64,000 bases of DNA, from assembly GCA_025963715.1 (NCBI GenBank), contig JAOQAG010000008.1, positions 211,907 to 275,906 of the forward strand, in the 5' to 3' direction. Each line of letters opens with the position of its first letter. Within the stretch, counting starts at the first letter, position 1. The translations under genes were made by a program, and so were the position numbers. The DNA is from Bacteroidota bacterium. Lineage in GTDB: Bacteria > Bacteroidota > Bacteroidia > 2-12-FULL-35-15. Positions 34,835 through 43,221 of this stretch are shown here, in pieces. The notes under the pieces are model-generated. The model was not told the DNA's origin. It saw only the letters and a program-made list of their open reading frames with translations, and did not search any database.

Positions 34835-35662
34835 ATGGCAATTACAGCAGCAGATGTAAACAAATTAAGACAAATGACCGGTGCAGGTATGATGGATTGT
34901 AAAAAAGCATTAACTGAAGCAGACGGTGATTTTGAAAAAGCAATTGATGAATTGCGTAAAAAAGGACAAAAGGTTGCCGCTAACCGCAGCGATCGTGATG
35001 CAAAAGAAGGTTTGGTTGTTGCAGGTGTTACTGCTGATAACAAACGTGGTGTTGTGTTCGCTGTGAACTGTGAAACTGATTTTGTTGCGAAGAATGCTGA
35101 TTTCGGTAAATTTGTAAATAACATTCTTGATATCGCGATTGCAAAAAACCCAAAAACTGCGGATGAATTAAAAGCAATGGCGTATGATAACAACATTACA
35201 ATTGCTGATAAACTGATCGAACAAACAGGTGTGATCGGTGAAAAAATCGAATTATCAAAATACGAAGTGATAGAAGCTCCGTTTGTGATCGCTTACAACC
35301 ACCCGGGTAACCAATTGGCGAACATTGTAGGATTTACTTCTGCAGCTGTTAATGCTGATGTAGCGAAAGACGTAGCAATGCAGGTTGCTGCAATGGCTCC
35401 TGTAGCTGTTGATAAAGACGGTGTGGATGCTGATACATTGCAACGCGAAATTGAAGTTGGCAAAGAACAAGCACGCCAGGAAGGTAAACCGGAAGAAATG
35501 CTGGAGAAAATTGCCATGGGTAAACTGAATAAATTCTACAAGGAATCTACTTTGTTGAACCAGGAATTTATCAAAGACAATAAAAAAACAATTGCCCAGT
35601 ATCTGAACGAATCTGAAAAAGGATTATCAGTAAACGCTTTCAAACGAATTGCACTAGGCTAA
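34835..35662 (+). CDS. tsf: Elongation factor Ts
   Basis: EF-Ts recycles EF-Tu from GDP to GTP. The 275-residue protein has the N-terminal UBA-like part (VNKLRQMTGAGMMDCKKALTEADGDF, EKAIDELRKKGQ), then FAVNCETDFVAKNADF, and the C-terminal QVAAMAP and KFYKESTLLNQEFI pieces. It is the partner of rpsB in nearly all bacteria. A perfect terminator follows 16 nt after the stop. No pyrH overlap is present; a small lipoprotein gene lies in between. Confidence 0.98.
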   Translation: MAITAADVNKLRQMTGAGMMDCKKALTEADGDFEKAIDELRKKGQKVAANRSDRDAKEGLVVAGVTADNKRGVVFAVNCETDFVAKNADFGKFVNNILDIAIAKNPKTADELKAMAYDNNITIADKLIEQTGVIGEKIELSKYEVIEAPFVIAYNHPGNQLANIVGFTSAAVNADVAKDVAMQVAAMAPVAVDKDGVDADTLQREIEVGKEQARQEGKPEEMLEKIAMGKLNKFYKESTLLNQEFIKDNKKTIAQYLNESEKGLSVNAFKRIALG

Positions 35663-35678
35663 TTTATTCTTATTTTAA

Positions 35679-35706
35679 AATCCCGATATGTATCGGGATT
35701 TTTTTT
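35679..35706 (+). terminator. Terminator of tsf
   Basis: AATCCCGATA and TATCGGGATT form a perfect 10-bp stem with a 2-nt spacer, followed by six more Ts. It is a strong intrinsic terminator. Confidence 0.88.
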
Positions 35707-35724
35707 GGACTAATCTTTCCTGTT

Positions 35725-36174
35725 ATGACAAAAGCATTGAGTTATTTTTTGGTACTTCCCCTTGTGTTACTCTTTTCGTGCTCCGGGCATTCCGTTAAGG
35801 AAAAAATCAATACCGTTGGTGATGCCGCCGGGCAAACGGCCGGAGAGTTTTTTAAAGGCGTTGGAAAAGGAGTGGATAAAATTCTTGAAGTAAAAATTAC
35901 GGCACCCGCATTCATTGCTGAAAAGGGATTGCAACTGGGGAAATCAACCGTTACAAGCGCTAATGAAGGAACTGATAACGTACTGAATGTATATGCGATC
36001 TTCACAAAAGCATTTTCAGGAAAGCTAACTGCAAAAGTATTTGATTTGAAAAACAATGAGATCGGTCGCGCAGCAGTTGAAATTACCGGCAAAGCAGACG
36101 ATGCACAGTATATTACATTTGAGTTTGACAAGCACACAAATATTGACAGTGATTTTAAAATAACGATAGAATAA
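35725..36174 (+). CDS. Small lipoprotein of unknown function
   Basis: The 149-residue protein has a lipoprotein signal (LVLPLVLLFSC, Cys near residue 19). A Gly-rich amphipathic stretch (AAGQTAGEFFKGVGKGVDKI) is followed by beta-like strands (LTAKVFDLKNNEIGRAAVEI, YITFEFD). I do not recognise the family. It begins right after the tsf terminator and ends 21 nt before pyrH, so it may be the first gene of the pyrH-frr run. Confidence 0.75.
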   Translation: MTKALSYFLVLPLVLLFSCSGHSVKEKINTVGDAAGQTAGEFFKGVGKGVDKILEVKITAPAFIAEKGLQLGKSTVTSANEGTDNVLNVYAIFTKAFSGKLTAKVFDLKNNEIGRAAVEITGKADDAQYITFEFDKHTNIDSDFKITIE

Positions 36175-36195
36175 TATTCAAAAACAATTTTTAAT

Positions 36196-36903
36196 ATGAA
36201 ATACAAACGCATACTTTTAAAACTGAGCGGTGAATCGCTGATGGGAAATAAACAATTTGGAATTGATAACGAGCGGATCGCGCAGTATGCAAAGCAGATC
36301 AAAGAAATCTCCGAAATGGGTGTGCAGGTAGCGATTGTGATTGGCGGCGGAAATATTTTCAGGGGAATCCAGGCGGAAGAAGGCGGAATGGACCGGGTGC
36401 ACGGCGATTATATGGGAATGCTTGCGACGATGATCAATTCCATGGCGTTACAATCTGCGCTGGAAAAAGCCGGTGTGGAAACACGCCTGCAATCGGCCAT
36501 TAAAATGGAGCAGATCTGCGAGCCATACATCCGCAGAAAAGCAGTACGCCATTTGGAAAAAAACCGAGTGGTGATTTTTGGTGCCGGAACCGGAAACCCT
36601 TATTTTACAACCGATACAGCTGCAACATTACGCGCGATCGAGATTGAAGCGAATGTGGTTTTAAAAGGCACACGTGTGGATGGAATTTATACTGCTGATC
36701 CTGAAAAGGATAAAACTGCTACTAAATACGATACGATCTCGTTTGACGAAGTGTATGCAAAAAACCTGGAAGTAATGGATTTGACTGCGTTTACATTGTG
36801 TAAAGAAAATAAATTGCCGATTATTGTGTTTGACATGAACAAAACCGGTAATCTTAAAAAATTAATGGACGGTGAAAAAGTAGGAACGCTGGTAAGCCTG
36901 TAA
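36196..36903 (+). CDS. pyrH: UMP kinase
   Basis: PyrH phosphorylates UMP to UDP for pyrimidine nucleotide supply. The 235-residue protein belongs to the amino-acid-kinase fold: [54 protein letters not shown], and a C-terminal [15 protein letters not shown]. The order tsf-pyrH-frr is widely conserved, here with a small lipoprotein inserted. It follows that gene by 21 nt. Confidence 0.98.
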   Translation: MKYKRILLKLSGESLMGNKQFGIDNERIAQYAKQIKEISEMGVQVAIVIGGGNIFRGIQAEEGGMDRVHGDYMGMLATMINSMALQSALEKAGVETRLQSAIKMEQICEPYIRRKAVRHLEKNRVVIFGAGTGNPYFTTDTAATLRAIEIEANVVLKGTRVDGIYTADPEKDKTATKYDTISFDEVYAKNLEVMDLTAFTLCKENKLPIIVFDMNKTGNLKKLMDGEKVGTLVSL

Positions 36904-37004
36904 TTATTGTTTTTTGCTTCATCGCGATCCGGATGTTGAAGCATGGAAAGAATAAAAAAATTAAATATATTTGTAGTAAAGATTAACATTTCAAAGACGA
37001 TATT

Positions 37005-37568
37005 ATGAACGAAGACATTCAATTTATACTTGACAATGCAAAGGAGCAGATGGACAAAGCTGTGTTGCATCTGGAAGCAGAACTGGTGAAAGTACGCGCT
37101 GGCAAAGCTAGTCCGAGCATGCTGGAAAGCATTATGGTAGATTATTACGGAACAAAAACGCCATTGAACCAGGTTGCGAACATCAATACGGGCGATGCGC
37201 GTACACTGATCGTGCAGCCATGGGAAAAATCGATGCTGACACCGATCGAAAAAGGAATTATGATGGCTAACCTGGGGTTGAATCCTCAGAATGATGGTGT
37301 GATCATCCGTATTTTGGTGCCTGCATTAACTGAAGAACGCAGAAAAGATCTGGTAAAAAAAGCAAAATCGGAAGCTGAAAATGCAAAAGTGAGCTTGCGT
37401 ACTATCCGTAAGGAGGCGAATGAAGAATTAAAAAAATTACAGAAGAACGGCACGCCGGAAGATGAGGTAAAAACTGCTGAAACCACTGTACAAACTATTA
37501 CTGACGGCTTTGTTATTAAATGTGACAAGCATTTAGAATTGAAAGAAAAAGAGATCATGACGGTTTAA
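37005..37568 (+). CDS. frr: Ribosome recycling factor
   Basis: RRF splits post-termination ribosomes together with EF-G. The 187-residue protein has VRAGKASPSMLESIMVDYYG, TPLNQVANINTGDARTLIV, the LTEERRKDLVKKAK motif and VSLRTIRKEANEELKKL. Length and both domains are complete. It is the third member of the conserved tsf-pyrH-frr order and is followed by a hairpin terminator. Confidence 0.98.
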   Translation: MNEDIQFILDNAKEQMDKAVLHLEAELVKVRAGKASPSMLESIMVDYYGTKTPLNQVANINTGDARTLIVQPWEKSMLTPIEKGIMMANLGLNPQNDGVIIRILVPALTEERRKDLVKKAKSEAENAKVSLRTIRKEANEELKKLQKNGTPEDEVKTAETTVQTITDGFVIKCDKHLELKEKEIMTV

Positions 37569-37590
37569 TGTTTCGATCATACCATTTACA

Positions 37591-37621
37591 AAAATCCTGT
37601 ACCTGCGTACGGGATTTTTTT
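37591..37621 (+). terminator. Terminator of frr
   Basis: AAATCC-TGTAC and GTACG-GGATTT arms around CTGC form a near-perfect stem, followed by a seven-T run. It lies 22 nt beyond the frr stop. Confidence 0.82.
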
Positions 37622-37824
37622 ATGGTTTCATTTCTGCGCTACTGCTACTATACAAAAATGCACCCCCCCGGTTGCCCGGAAAGGTTGCTACCACATTAAT
37701 CATTGTCGTGGAAACCAACATGAATTAGTTTAAACGACAGGCAAATTAATCCCTTTTTAAGGAGAGTATCAATCTCAATATCGCAAAATCTTACTAAATT
37801 TGAATACCACTTAACATTACTACT

Positions 37825-39231
37825 TTGAGCCAGTTACAATCCTTATTGCAAACCCTTTCTGAAAATGAAATGGTGGAATTGAACACTTTGCGATTGATCG
37901 GCAAGGAAAAAGTGGTATTTGATTACACACAGAAATACCGGCAACAGGAGCTCCCAGGCATTGAAACAATACTGGAAACGCTCCGGATCACAGACGCTCA
38001 TTATTACAAAATAAACTCGATCCTGCTGCGGAAATGCTATGAGGCGCTGGTTCCCGGACAAGATGCGGCATTGCTTCAATTTTTAAAACGGAAAAATTTA
38101 TTTCATTTGCTGCGGCATGAAATGCTGTTCCAGGATAAAAAATCTGCTGCTAAAAAAAGCAAAACCGAGCTGGAAGCCTTTTATTTATCGTGCTTTCACT
38201 ACCTGATCGATTTCCCATATAAATATTACGATAAAAAACTGACGCATACATTCGGGCAGAAATACCTGGAACATAAACATAACCGCAGGGAATCGGATTC
38301 GTTATATATAAAATTCCATACGCTTTTTTCGGAGATCAACCGGATGGCGGCACGCAAAAATCCGCGGAAATCCAGCGGAATTAACCTTCCTGAACTGTTG
38401 AAATATGAAAAGGAGCTGGAAAATTCCAATCATTATTTAGCTGCTTATTATTTGTACCGCAGCATTTGCAGCTATTATTCCTACTATGATAAACATCCTG
38501 AAAAGGTAATTATCTACCTGGAAAAAGCAATGACGCTGAAAGATAAGATCGCTTTCTTTTTCCCGGTTGATATTCATATTTTCCTGCAATTACTTTATGC
38601 AGATGCTTTGTTTAACAACAACCAGGTAAAGGATGCGGAGATGATCTACAATGCTGTTTTTAAAACAGGCGTGAATGAAAACATGTACGGCTATTATTAT
38701 CATTGCGAACAATACATCCTGGTATCCATCATTCAGAAAAAATACGAGCAGGCGCAATTGCTTATGGATAAAGTGTTTCAGCCCTGCATTGATAACAAAC
38801 TGGATATTTACGCAACGCGCGGCGCTATGTCGTATGTGAAATTATACCTGAGCAATGGCGAATTAAAAAAGGCATCTGCGTATTTGAATACAGCAAAAGC
38901 AATCAACGAAAAAACATTTTACCTTCCGTTTGATATACAGTTGCGGGTACTGGAGAATATTTATTTTTTCCTGAAAAAGGATTATGATTTCAGCTTTCAG
39001 CTGGCGACACGTAACATGAAGTTTTTAAAAGCACAGGAACAGGATGATATTTTTAAAAGTTACATGCAGCTCTGGCGCATGATCATTGGCATGATCAACT
39101 CAATGAACAAAGGAAATAAACTGAGCGACGAGCTTGTAAAAGATTATAATTTTTTGAACAAGCGTTATACGAACTTATATTGCGGATTGCTGGAACAGTT
39201 GTATTTACAGGCAATTAAGGAGATAAAATAG
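37825..39231 (+). CDS. Helical-repeat protein of unknown function
   Basis: The 468-residue protein has no signal peptide and is probably cytoplasmic. It is rich in aromatic and leucine residues in regularly spaced helical hairpins (YLAAYYLYRSICSYYSYYDK; VKDAEMIYNAVF; LKKASAYLNTAKAINEK), suggesting TPR-like helical repeats from about residue 195 onwards. No catalytic motif is seen. It starts with TTG at 37825; a TAAATTTG element is at 37795-37802. It stands alone after the frr terminator. A scaffold role is only a guess from the architecture. Confidence 0.75.
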   Translation: MSQLQSLLQTLSENEMVELNTLRLIGKEKVVFDYTQKYRQQELPGIETILETLRITDAHYYKINSILLRKCYEALVPGQDAALLQFLKRKNLFHLLRHEMLFQDKKSAAKKSKTELEAFYLSCFHYLIDFPYKYYDKKLTHTFGQKYLEHKHNRRESDSLYIKFHTLFSEINRMAARKNPRKSSGINLPELLKYEKELENSNHYLAAYYLYRSICSYYSYYDKHPEKVIIYLEKAMTLKDKIAFFFPVDIHIFLQLLYADALFNNNQVKDAEMIYNAVFKTGVNENMYGYYYHCEQYILVSIIQKKYEQAQLLMDKVFQPCIDNKLDIYATRGAMSYVKLYLSNGELKKASAYLNTAKAINEKTFYLPFDIQLRVLENIYFFLKKDYDFSFQLATRNMKFLKAQEQDDIFKSYMQLWRMIIGMINSMNKGNKLSDELVKDYNFLNKRYTNLYCGLLEQLYLQAIKEIK

Positions 39232-39389
39232 TTGTTAGTTACTGTTGTTTATAGTTGGGAGTTCGTTGACGGATCAGCCGGATGATTGTACTGTCAATTT
39301 GAAATTGGTGCGCATATAAAATCTGTTCTGTGTTTTTTATTTTCTACTTGTTAGACCGTTGTTAGGTTTAGCGTCCCGCTACGTCGAGG

Positions 39390-40412
39390 TTAAGCCCAGA
39401 CCTGTGTCCCTTCGGTGCAATTTTTACAAATATCTATTTCGGAACGGGAGCGTAATACGGCTGCACGAAAGTTGGTGTATTCCGGGCTTTTCCAAAGCGC
39501 TGCAAAACTTGTTTTTTTAAGATCGCCTAATTGATGTGTGGCATCTTTGTCAAAGCAGCAAGGCACTACCAGCCCATCCCAGGTAATCACGGTGGAATGC
39601 CACAAACGCCAGCAATGATTCATCATCTGGTTTTTAATGCCGTATGTACCATTTTCCTGCTTTTTATAACGCGCGTATTTATCAATAGTAGGCAACAAAG
39701 GGCTTCCATTTTCATGATCGTAGATTTGTGCCGTTTTAAAACGCACCTCATCCACGCCAATTTTTTTCGCCAGCAACTTCACCTCTTCCAGCTGATGTTG
39801 GTTGGGTTTCACCACCAGGAACTGAAAAATAACATGCGGCGTTTTTGATTTTAATTCTTTTTTCCAGCGGATAATATTCTCTGCTCCTTCGAGCACTTTT
39901 TTAAGATCGCCGCCAATGCGATACTGTTCGTAGGTTTCCTGCGTGGTGCCATCTATGGAAATAATAAGACGATCGAGCCCGCTCTCAATTGTTTTTTTTG
40001 CATTCGCATCGTTCAGGTAATGTGCGTTGGTAGATGTGGCGGTATAAATTCCTTTTTTCGACGCGTAATTTACCATGTCCAAAAACTTCGGATTCAGGTA
40101 GGGTTCGCCTTGAAAATAGAAAATCAAATAGGCTACTTTTTTCGCCAGTTCATCAATAGTATTTTGGAAAAAATCATTTTTAAGCATGCCTGTCGGGCGG
40201 GTAAATTCGCGTTTGCCGCTGGGACATTCCGGGCAGCGTAAATTACAGGAAGTAGTCGGCTCCACGGTTACACTGATCGGGAATCCCCATTGAACCGGCT
40301 TTTTTGTGAGCTTGGATACATAAAAACTCGACACTACTTTTACTCCATTCCACATGCGGCCAACACTTAGTTTGGAAAAAAAATTGAGTCCGTCTGTGAT
40401 TTTTGCATTCAT
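39390..40412 (-). CDS. Radical SAM protein with SPASM domain
   Basis: The protein of about 340 residues has the radical SAM cluster CNLRCPEC (Cys56, 60, 63; CX3CX2C), IFYFQGEPYLNP, and a second cysteine-rich SPASM-like region near the C-terminus (VPCCFDKDAT, then ICKNC), which would bind additional iron-sulfur clusters. SPASM enzymes modify peptides, sugars or RNA, but no substrate peptide gene is visible nearby. A TATCTTTA element lies 5 nt from the ATG at 40412. The first residues of the longer frame were discarded because they would precede this promoter. Substrate unknown. Confidence 0.88.
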   Translation of the reverse strand: MNAKITDGLNFFSKLSVGRMWNGVKVVSSFYVSKLTKKPVQWGFPISVTVEPTTSCNLRCPECPSGKREFTRPTGMLKNDFFQNTIDELAKKVAYLIFYFQGEPYLNPKFLDMVNYASKKGIYTATSTNAHYLNDANAKKTIESGLDRLIISIDGTTQETYEQYRIGGDLKKVLEGAENIIRWKKELKSKTPHVIFQFLVVKPNQHQLEEVKLLAKKIGVDEVRFKTAQIYDHENGSPLLPTIDKYARYKKQENGTYGIKNQMMNHCWRLWHSTVITWDGLVVPCCFDKDATHQLGDLKKTSFAALWKSPEYTNFRAAVLRSRSEIDICKNCTEGTQVWA

Positions 40413-40755
40413 TATTGTAAAGATACGCATTCTTTTTCTGGGTAAATCTTACCTGCAGGCTTGCTTGTTTATACCACAAAAGAAAACAAAAGAACCAAAA
40501 GAACGAAACACGTGCTGTGTGTTTTAAACCACATAAGAAAACAAAAGAGTGAATTAGAAAATAGCCACAGATTCACAGATAAAAAAGGATTCGAATTTGC
40601 ACAAATTGTTTTAAAATCGCGTTGCGGTTTTATCAGTATATAATTTCAAGTAAAAAAATCTGTGAATCTGTGGCTAAAATGAATGTTGTGTGTAAATAAA
40701 AAAACTCCCAAACAAATGAACGTTTGGGAGTTTTTTATGTGTATTAAAACAATGT
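40413..40755. repeat. Gene-free stretch with three repeat families and a terminator
   Basis: ACCACAAAAGAAAACAAAAG begins at 40473, with a variant at 40528. AGCCACAGATTCACAGAT (40563-40580) is perfectly inverted at 40658-40675. A bidirectional terminator lies at 40703-40735 (ACTCCCAAAC / GTTTGGGAGT with T-runs on both strands). A 60-residue open frame spans the repeats and is not credible. Confidence 0.75.
40703..40735. terminator. Bidirectional terminator after the 40.8-kb T9SS gene
   Basis: ACTCCCAAAC and GTTTGGGAGT flank AAATGAAC. A runs upstream and T runs downstream allow termination from either side; on the minus strand it follows the T9SS gene. Confidence 0.82.
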
Positions 40756-41688
40756 TTAATTGCTTACCTGGAATTTTCCCCTGTTAAGAGAAACGCCATG
40801 TGTATCATATACGTTGTACATGTAAATACCGTTTGAGTAGCCGGATGTTTCCACTTCTACTTTGTTGTTGTTCATCATGTAGGTTCCAACTTTTCGGCCG
40901 GTAAGGTCTGTTACTTCTACCATTTTAGCTGTTACAGAACACTCTAAAGTGATTTTGTTTGTTGCAGGGTTCGGATACACGCTTACGCTGTTTTGAACGC
41001 CTTCAATGTCGTTAGTGCTTACATAACCTGACCATGCAAAATCATCAACAGTAAATTCACTATTGAGTTGTGCCCCATGGTGGGAACGGTAAATACTGGA
41101 AGAGATAAAGATCTGTTCCGAATCGGCCATCACACTGGAAAATGCAGGTTTGTATGCCATTGATAAACTGCATGTAGTAGCAACCCCCAGCGCTCCTGTT
41201 GCAAACTTTCCGGTACCGATGGTATCGCGTTTGTTCAGCGTGGTATTCCAGTGTGTCATGTAGGCAATTACAAAAGCAGAATCAAGTCCGCTAGGTGCGT
41301 ATAGTGCTTTAAAAGTAAGCACCGCAGGTCTGTTTACATACGTATAACCATAAATAATGCCCGGAGGCGAAATGTTTATTTTTCCGATAGCAAGAATTCC
41401 GGCAGTATCCAATGTTCCTCCATAAGGATTCGGGATAGTGGCACCCGTTACTTTTACGGTTTTAATCCTTGCGCTGGCTGTTCCGGCAATAGGTAATGCA
41501 GTTTCTTTGAATACAGATTGAGGTGTTCCGGCAATGGTAAGAACATTCAAACTGGCCCAGCCATTGGGATCCTGTGCTGTAGAAAATGGAACGGTAGTCC
41601 AGTTTTCAAAGCCAAAATCAGGTGCTTGTGCTTTGGCGCCTGTAGCAAATGCTGCGATAACAGATAAGGATAGTAAGATTTTTTTCAT
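40756..41688 (-). CDS. T9SS cargo protein with C-terminal sorting domain
   Basis: The 310-residue protein has a signal peptide (MKKILLSLSVIAAFATGAKAQ). The middle part begins with FGFENWTT, a start common in beta-sandwich domains of secreted Bacteroidetes proteins (PCMD-like). The C-terminal 80 residues form a type A T9SS sorting domain (VYPNPATNKITLEC, ...VTDLTGRKVGTY..., GIYMYNVYD), ending RGKFQVSN. It should cross the outer membrane through the T9SS and be anchored or released. A TATATTTG -7 element is at 41714-41721 on the minus strand. The ligand is unknown. Confidence 0.88.
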   Translation of the reverse strand: MKKILLSLSVIAAFATGAKAQAPDFGFENWTTVPFSTAQDPNGWASLNVLTIAGTPQSVFKETALPIAGTASARIKTVKVTGATIPNPYGGTLDTAGILAIGKINISPPGIIYGYTYVNRPAVLTFKALYAPSGLDSAFVIAYMTHWNTTLNKRDTIGTGKFATGALGVATTCSLSMAYKPAFSSVMADSEQIFISSSIYRSHHGAQLNSEFTVDDFAWSGYVSTNDIEGVQNSVSVYPNPATNKITLECSVTAKMVEVTDLTGRKVGTYMMNNNKVEVETSGYSNGIYMYNVYDTHGVSLNRGKFQVSN

Positions 41689-41785
41689 TTTTTATGGGTT
41701 TATTCCGTTTAAACAAATATAAGGCTAAAAAACATTCCCTGCAAATCTCCATGGGAGATTGGAAATCAGATGTGGTAAGGGCAAT

Positions 41786-41820
41786 AAAAAAAGGCATCTT
41801 CTTAATAAAGATGCCTTTTT
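41786..41820. terminator. Terminator between the two T9SS genes
   Basis: AAAAAGGCATCTT and AAGATGCCTTTTT form a perfect 13-bp stem around a short loop, with A and T runs for either direction. It separates the two minus-strand T9SS genes into independent units. Confidence 0.82.
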
Positions 41821-41838
41821 AAAATGGATAATCAATTT

Positions 41839-42903
41839 TTATTTTGCAACGGTAAATTTACCGCGATTTAAAACGGATTTATCTTTTCCTAAAATAGAGA
41901 ATGTATAAGCGCCGTTCGCGTAAGCGGAAGTATTGATCACAGAAATAGTGGAAGTGATGGTTTGCGCATCTACCACACGTCCCATAATGTCGTAGATCTG
42001 CAAGGCATACGCACGTGTGGGGTCTGTTTCTACATTGATCTCGTTTTGAGCCGGATTAGGATATACATTTACCTCAACAGGCGCTGTATACTCTGTAATG
42101 CCTACTGTAGGAAGTGCTTTCAACCAGGTTGCAGAGGACACGTTGCCTAATGAATCTTTGGTTAATGATACTAATGGAAAACCAACGCTGTTCGCCCAAT
42201 ACGTGTATTGCGTGGTAGAATCAGATGTAATTTGCGCACCATTTTGCCAGCCGATAAAACCAATGTGTACATCGGAAGTATCGTGTTTTACTTTGGTTTC
42301 TTTGGAACGGATCACACTGTAAGTTCCCAGTGGAGTTGTTAAGGTTCCCCAACCGTCAACCAACACGGTTTTATGAACGGTTGATCTTGAACGGATAGAA
42401 TCCGCAGGAGGAAAAGCCGAGCCAATGTAGGTTGCAGGTGTAATGGTCACAAAATTATTGGTATACGCCGTATTGTAAGTAAAGGGGAAAGTTGCTACTT
42501 TTTCAACCGGGGAATTGATCTGTGTTACAGTAATAGGTGATCCTGCAACTGAAATGGTTGCATGAATTCCTAAGCCGGATAACTGGGATGTATTGTTTGC
42601 AAGGTACGAGTAGATATTGCTTGAATTCTGCTGAACCACAATGTTTGCCGAGCTGAATGCTGCATTTGGCGCCCATGCGTAAGGAATAAAATGCAGGGTG
42701 TCAATGGAATGGGAGTTCAAGCCTGTCATGTTCCAGGTTTGGCTGATACCTGCGCCGCCTTCCACCACGGTTGGCATGGTGTCATTTGCCTGCAAAATGG
42801 TTTTCAGAGGCGTTGCAACGTCGGTTGAATTGATGGTGATCTGTGCGCTTGCGCTGATGGCTGCAACAGTAAAAAGAGTAAGAAGTAGTAAAGGTTTTTT
42901 CAT
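41839..42903 (-). CDS. T9SS cargo protein with C-terminal sorting domain
   Basis: The 354-residue protein has a signal peptide (MKKPLLLLTLFTVAAISASAQ). The body is Ser/Thr/Asn-rich and probably all-beta; I do not recognise a catalytic motif. The last 80 residues match the type A sorting domain: VNVYPNPAQNEINVET, LQIYDIMGRVVDA and GAYTFSIL, ending NRGKFTVAK. The -7 element TATATTTG (minus strand, 42939-42946) lies about 35 nt before the ATG. It is not closely similar to the neighbouring T9SS protein apart from the tail. Confidence 0.87.
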   Translation of the reverse strand: MKKPLLLLTLFTVAAISASAQITINSTDVATPLKTILQANDTMPTVVEGGAGISQTWNMTGLNSHSIDTLHFIPYAWAPNAAFSSANIVVQQNSSNIYSYLANNTSQLSGLGIHATISVAGSPITVTQINSPVEKVATFPFTYNTAYTNNFVTITPATYIGSAFPPADSIRSRSTVHKTVLVDGWGTLTTPLGTYSVIRSKETKVKHDTSDVHIGFIGWQNGAQITSDSTTQYTYWANSVGFPLVSLTKDSLGNVSSATWLKALPTVGITEYTAPVEVNVYPNPAQNEINVETDPTRAYALQIYDIMGRVVDAQTITSTISVINTSAYANGAYTFSILGKDKSVLNRGKFTVAK

Positions 42904-43221
42904 GGGTTTTAGTTTTAGTTAAAATGCAATATATCAGACAAATATAGCTTTTTTGAAGATAAACTACGGTTTAAATATGTTAAAAATTACGGTACGGATA
43001 ACGCCTGCCTGAACGATTCGGGCAGGAACAGGAACGAAACTGCAAATCTGTGTGTGATGGAACGCAGATCTTACGGGTGAAACGGATTTGGACGGATAGG
43101 ATGCAGAGCTGTATGTTAAAAAAAGGACTATCCCTTCAAGGGTTTCAAACCCTTGAAGGGATAATAGCAAGCCCTGGTATAAAATGTTACGAATAAAGCC
43201 CGCCTTTGTTTGGATATGGTT
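42904..43221. repeat. Gene-free stretch with a long REP-like element and a perfect palindrome
   Basis: CGCCTGCCTGAACGATTCGG at 43002 starts an element that continues to about 43097 and has a homologue in the opposite orientation at 61275-61377. At 43129-43163 lies a perfect 17-bp stem (TATCCCTTCAAGGGTTT) with a single-base loop. No gene is seen. Confidence 0.8.

Noticed and set aside
40461-40643. 60-residue open frame over the repeat cluster
   Set aside because: It is composed of the ACCACAAAAG and AGCCACAGATT repeats and has no independent support.
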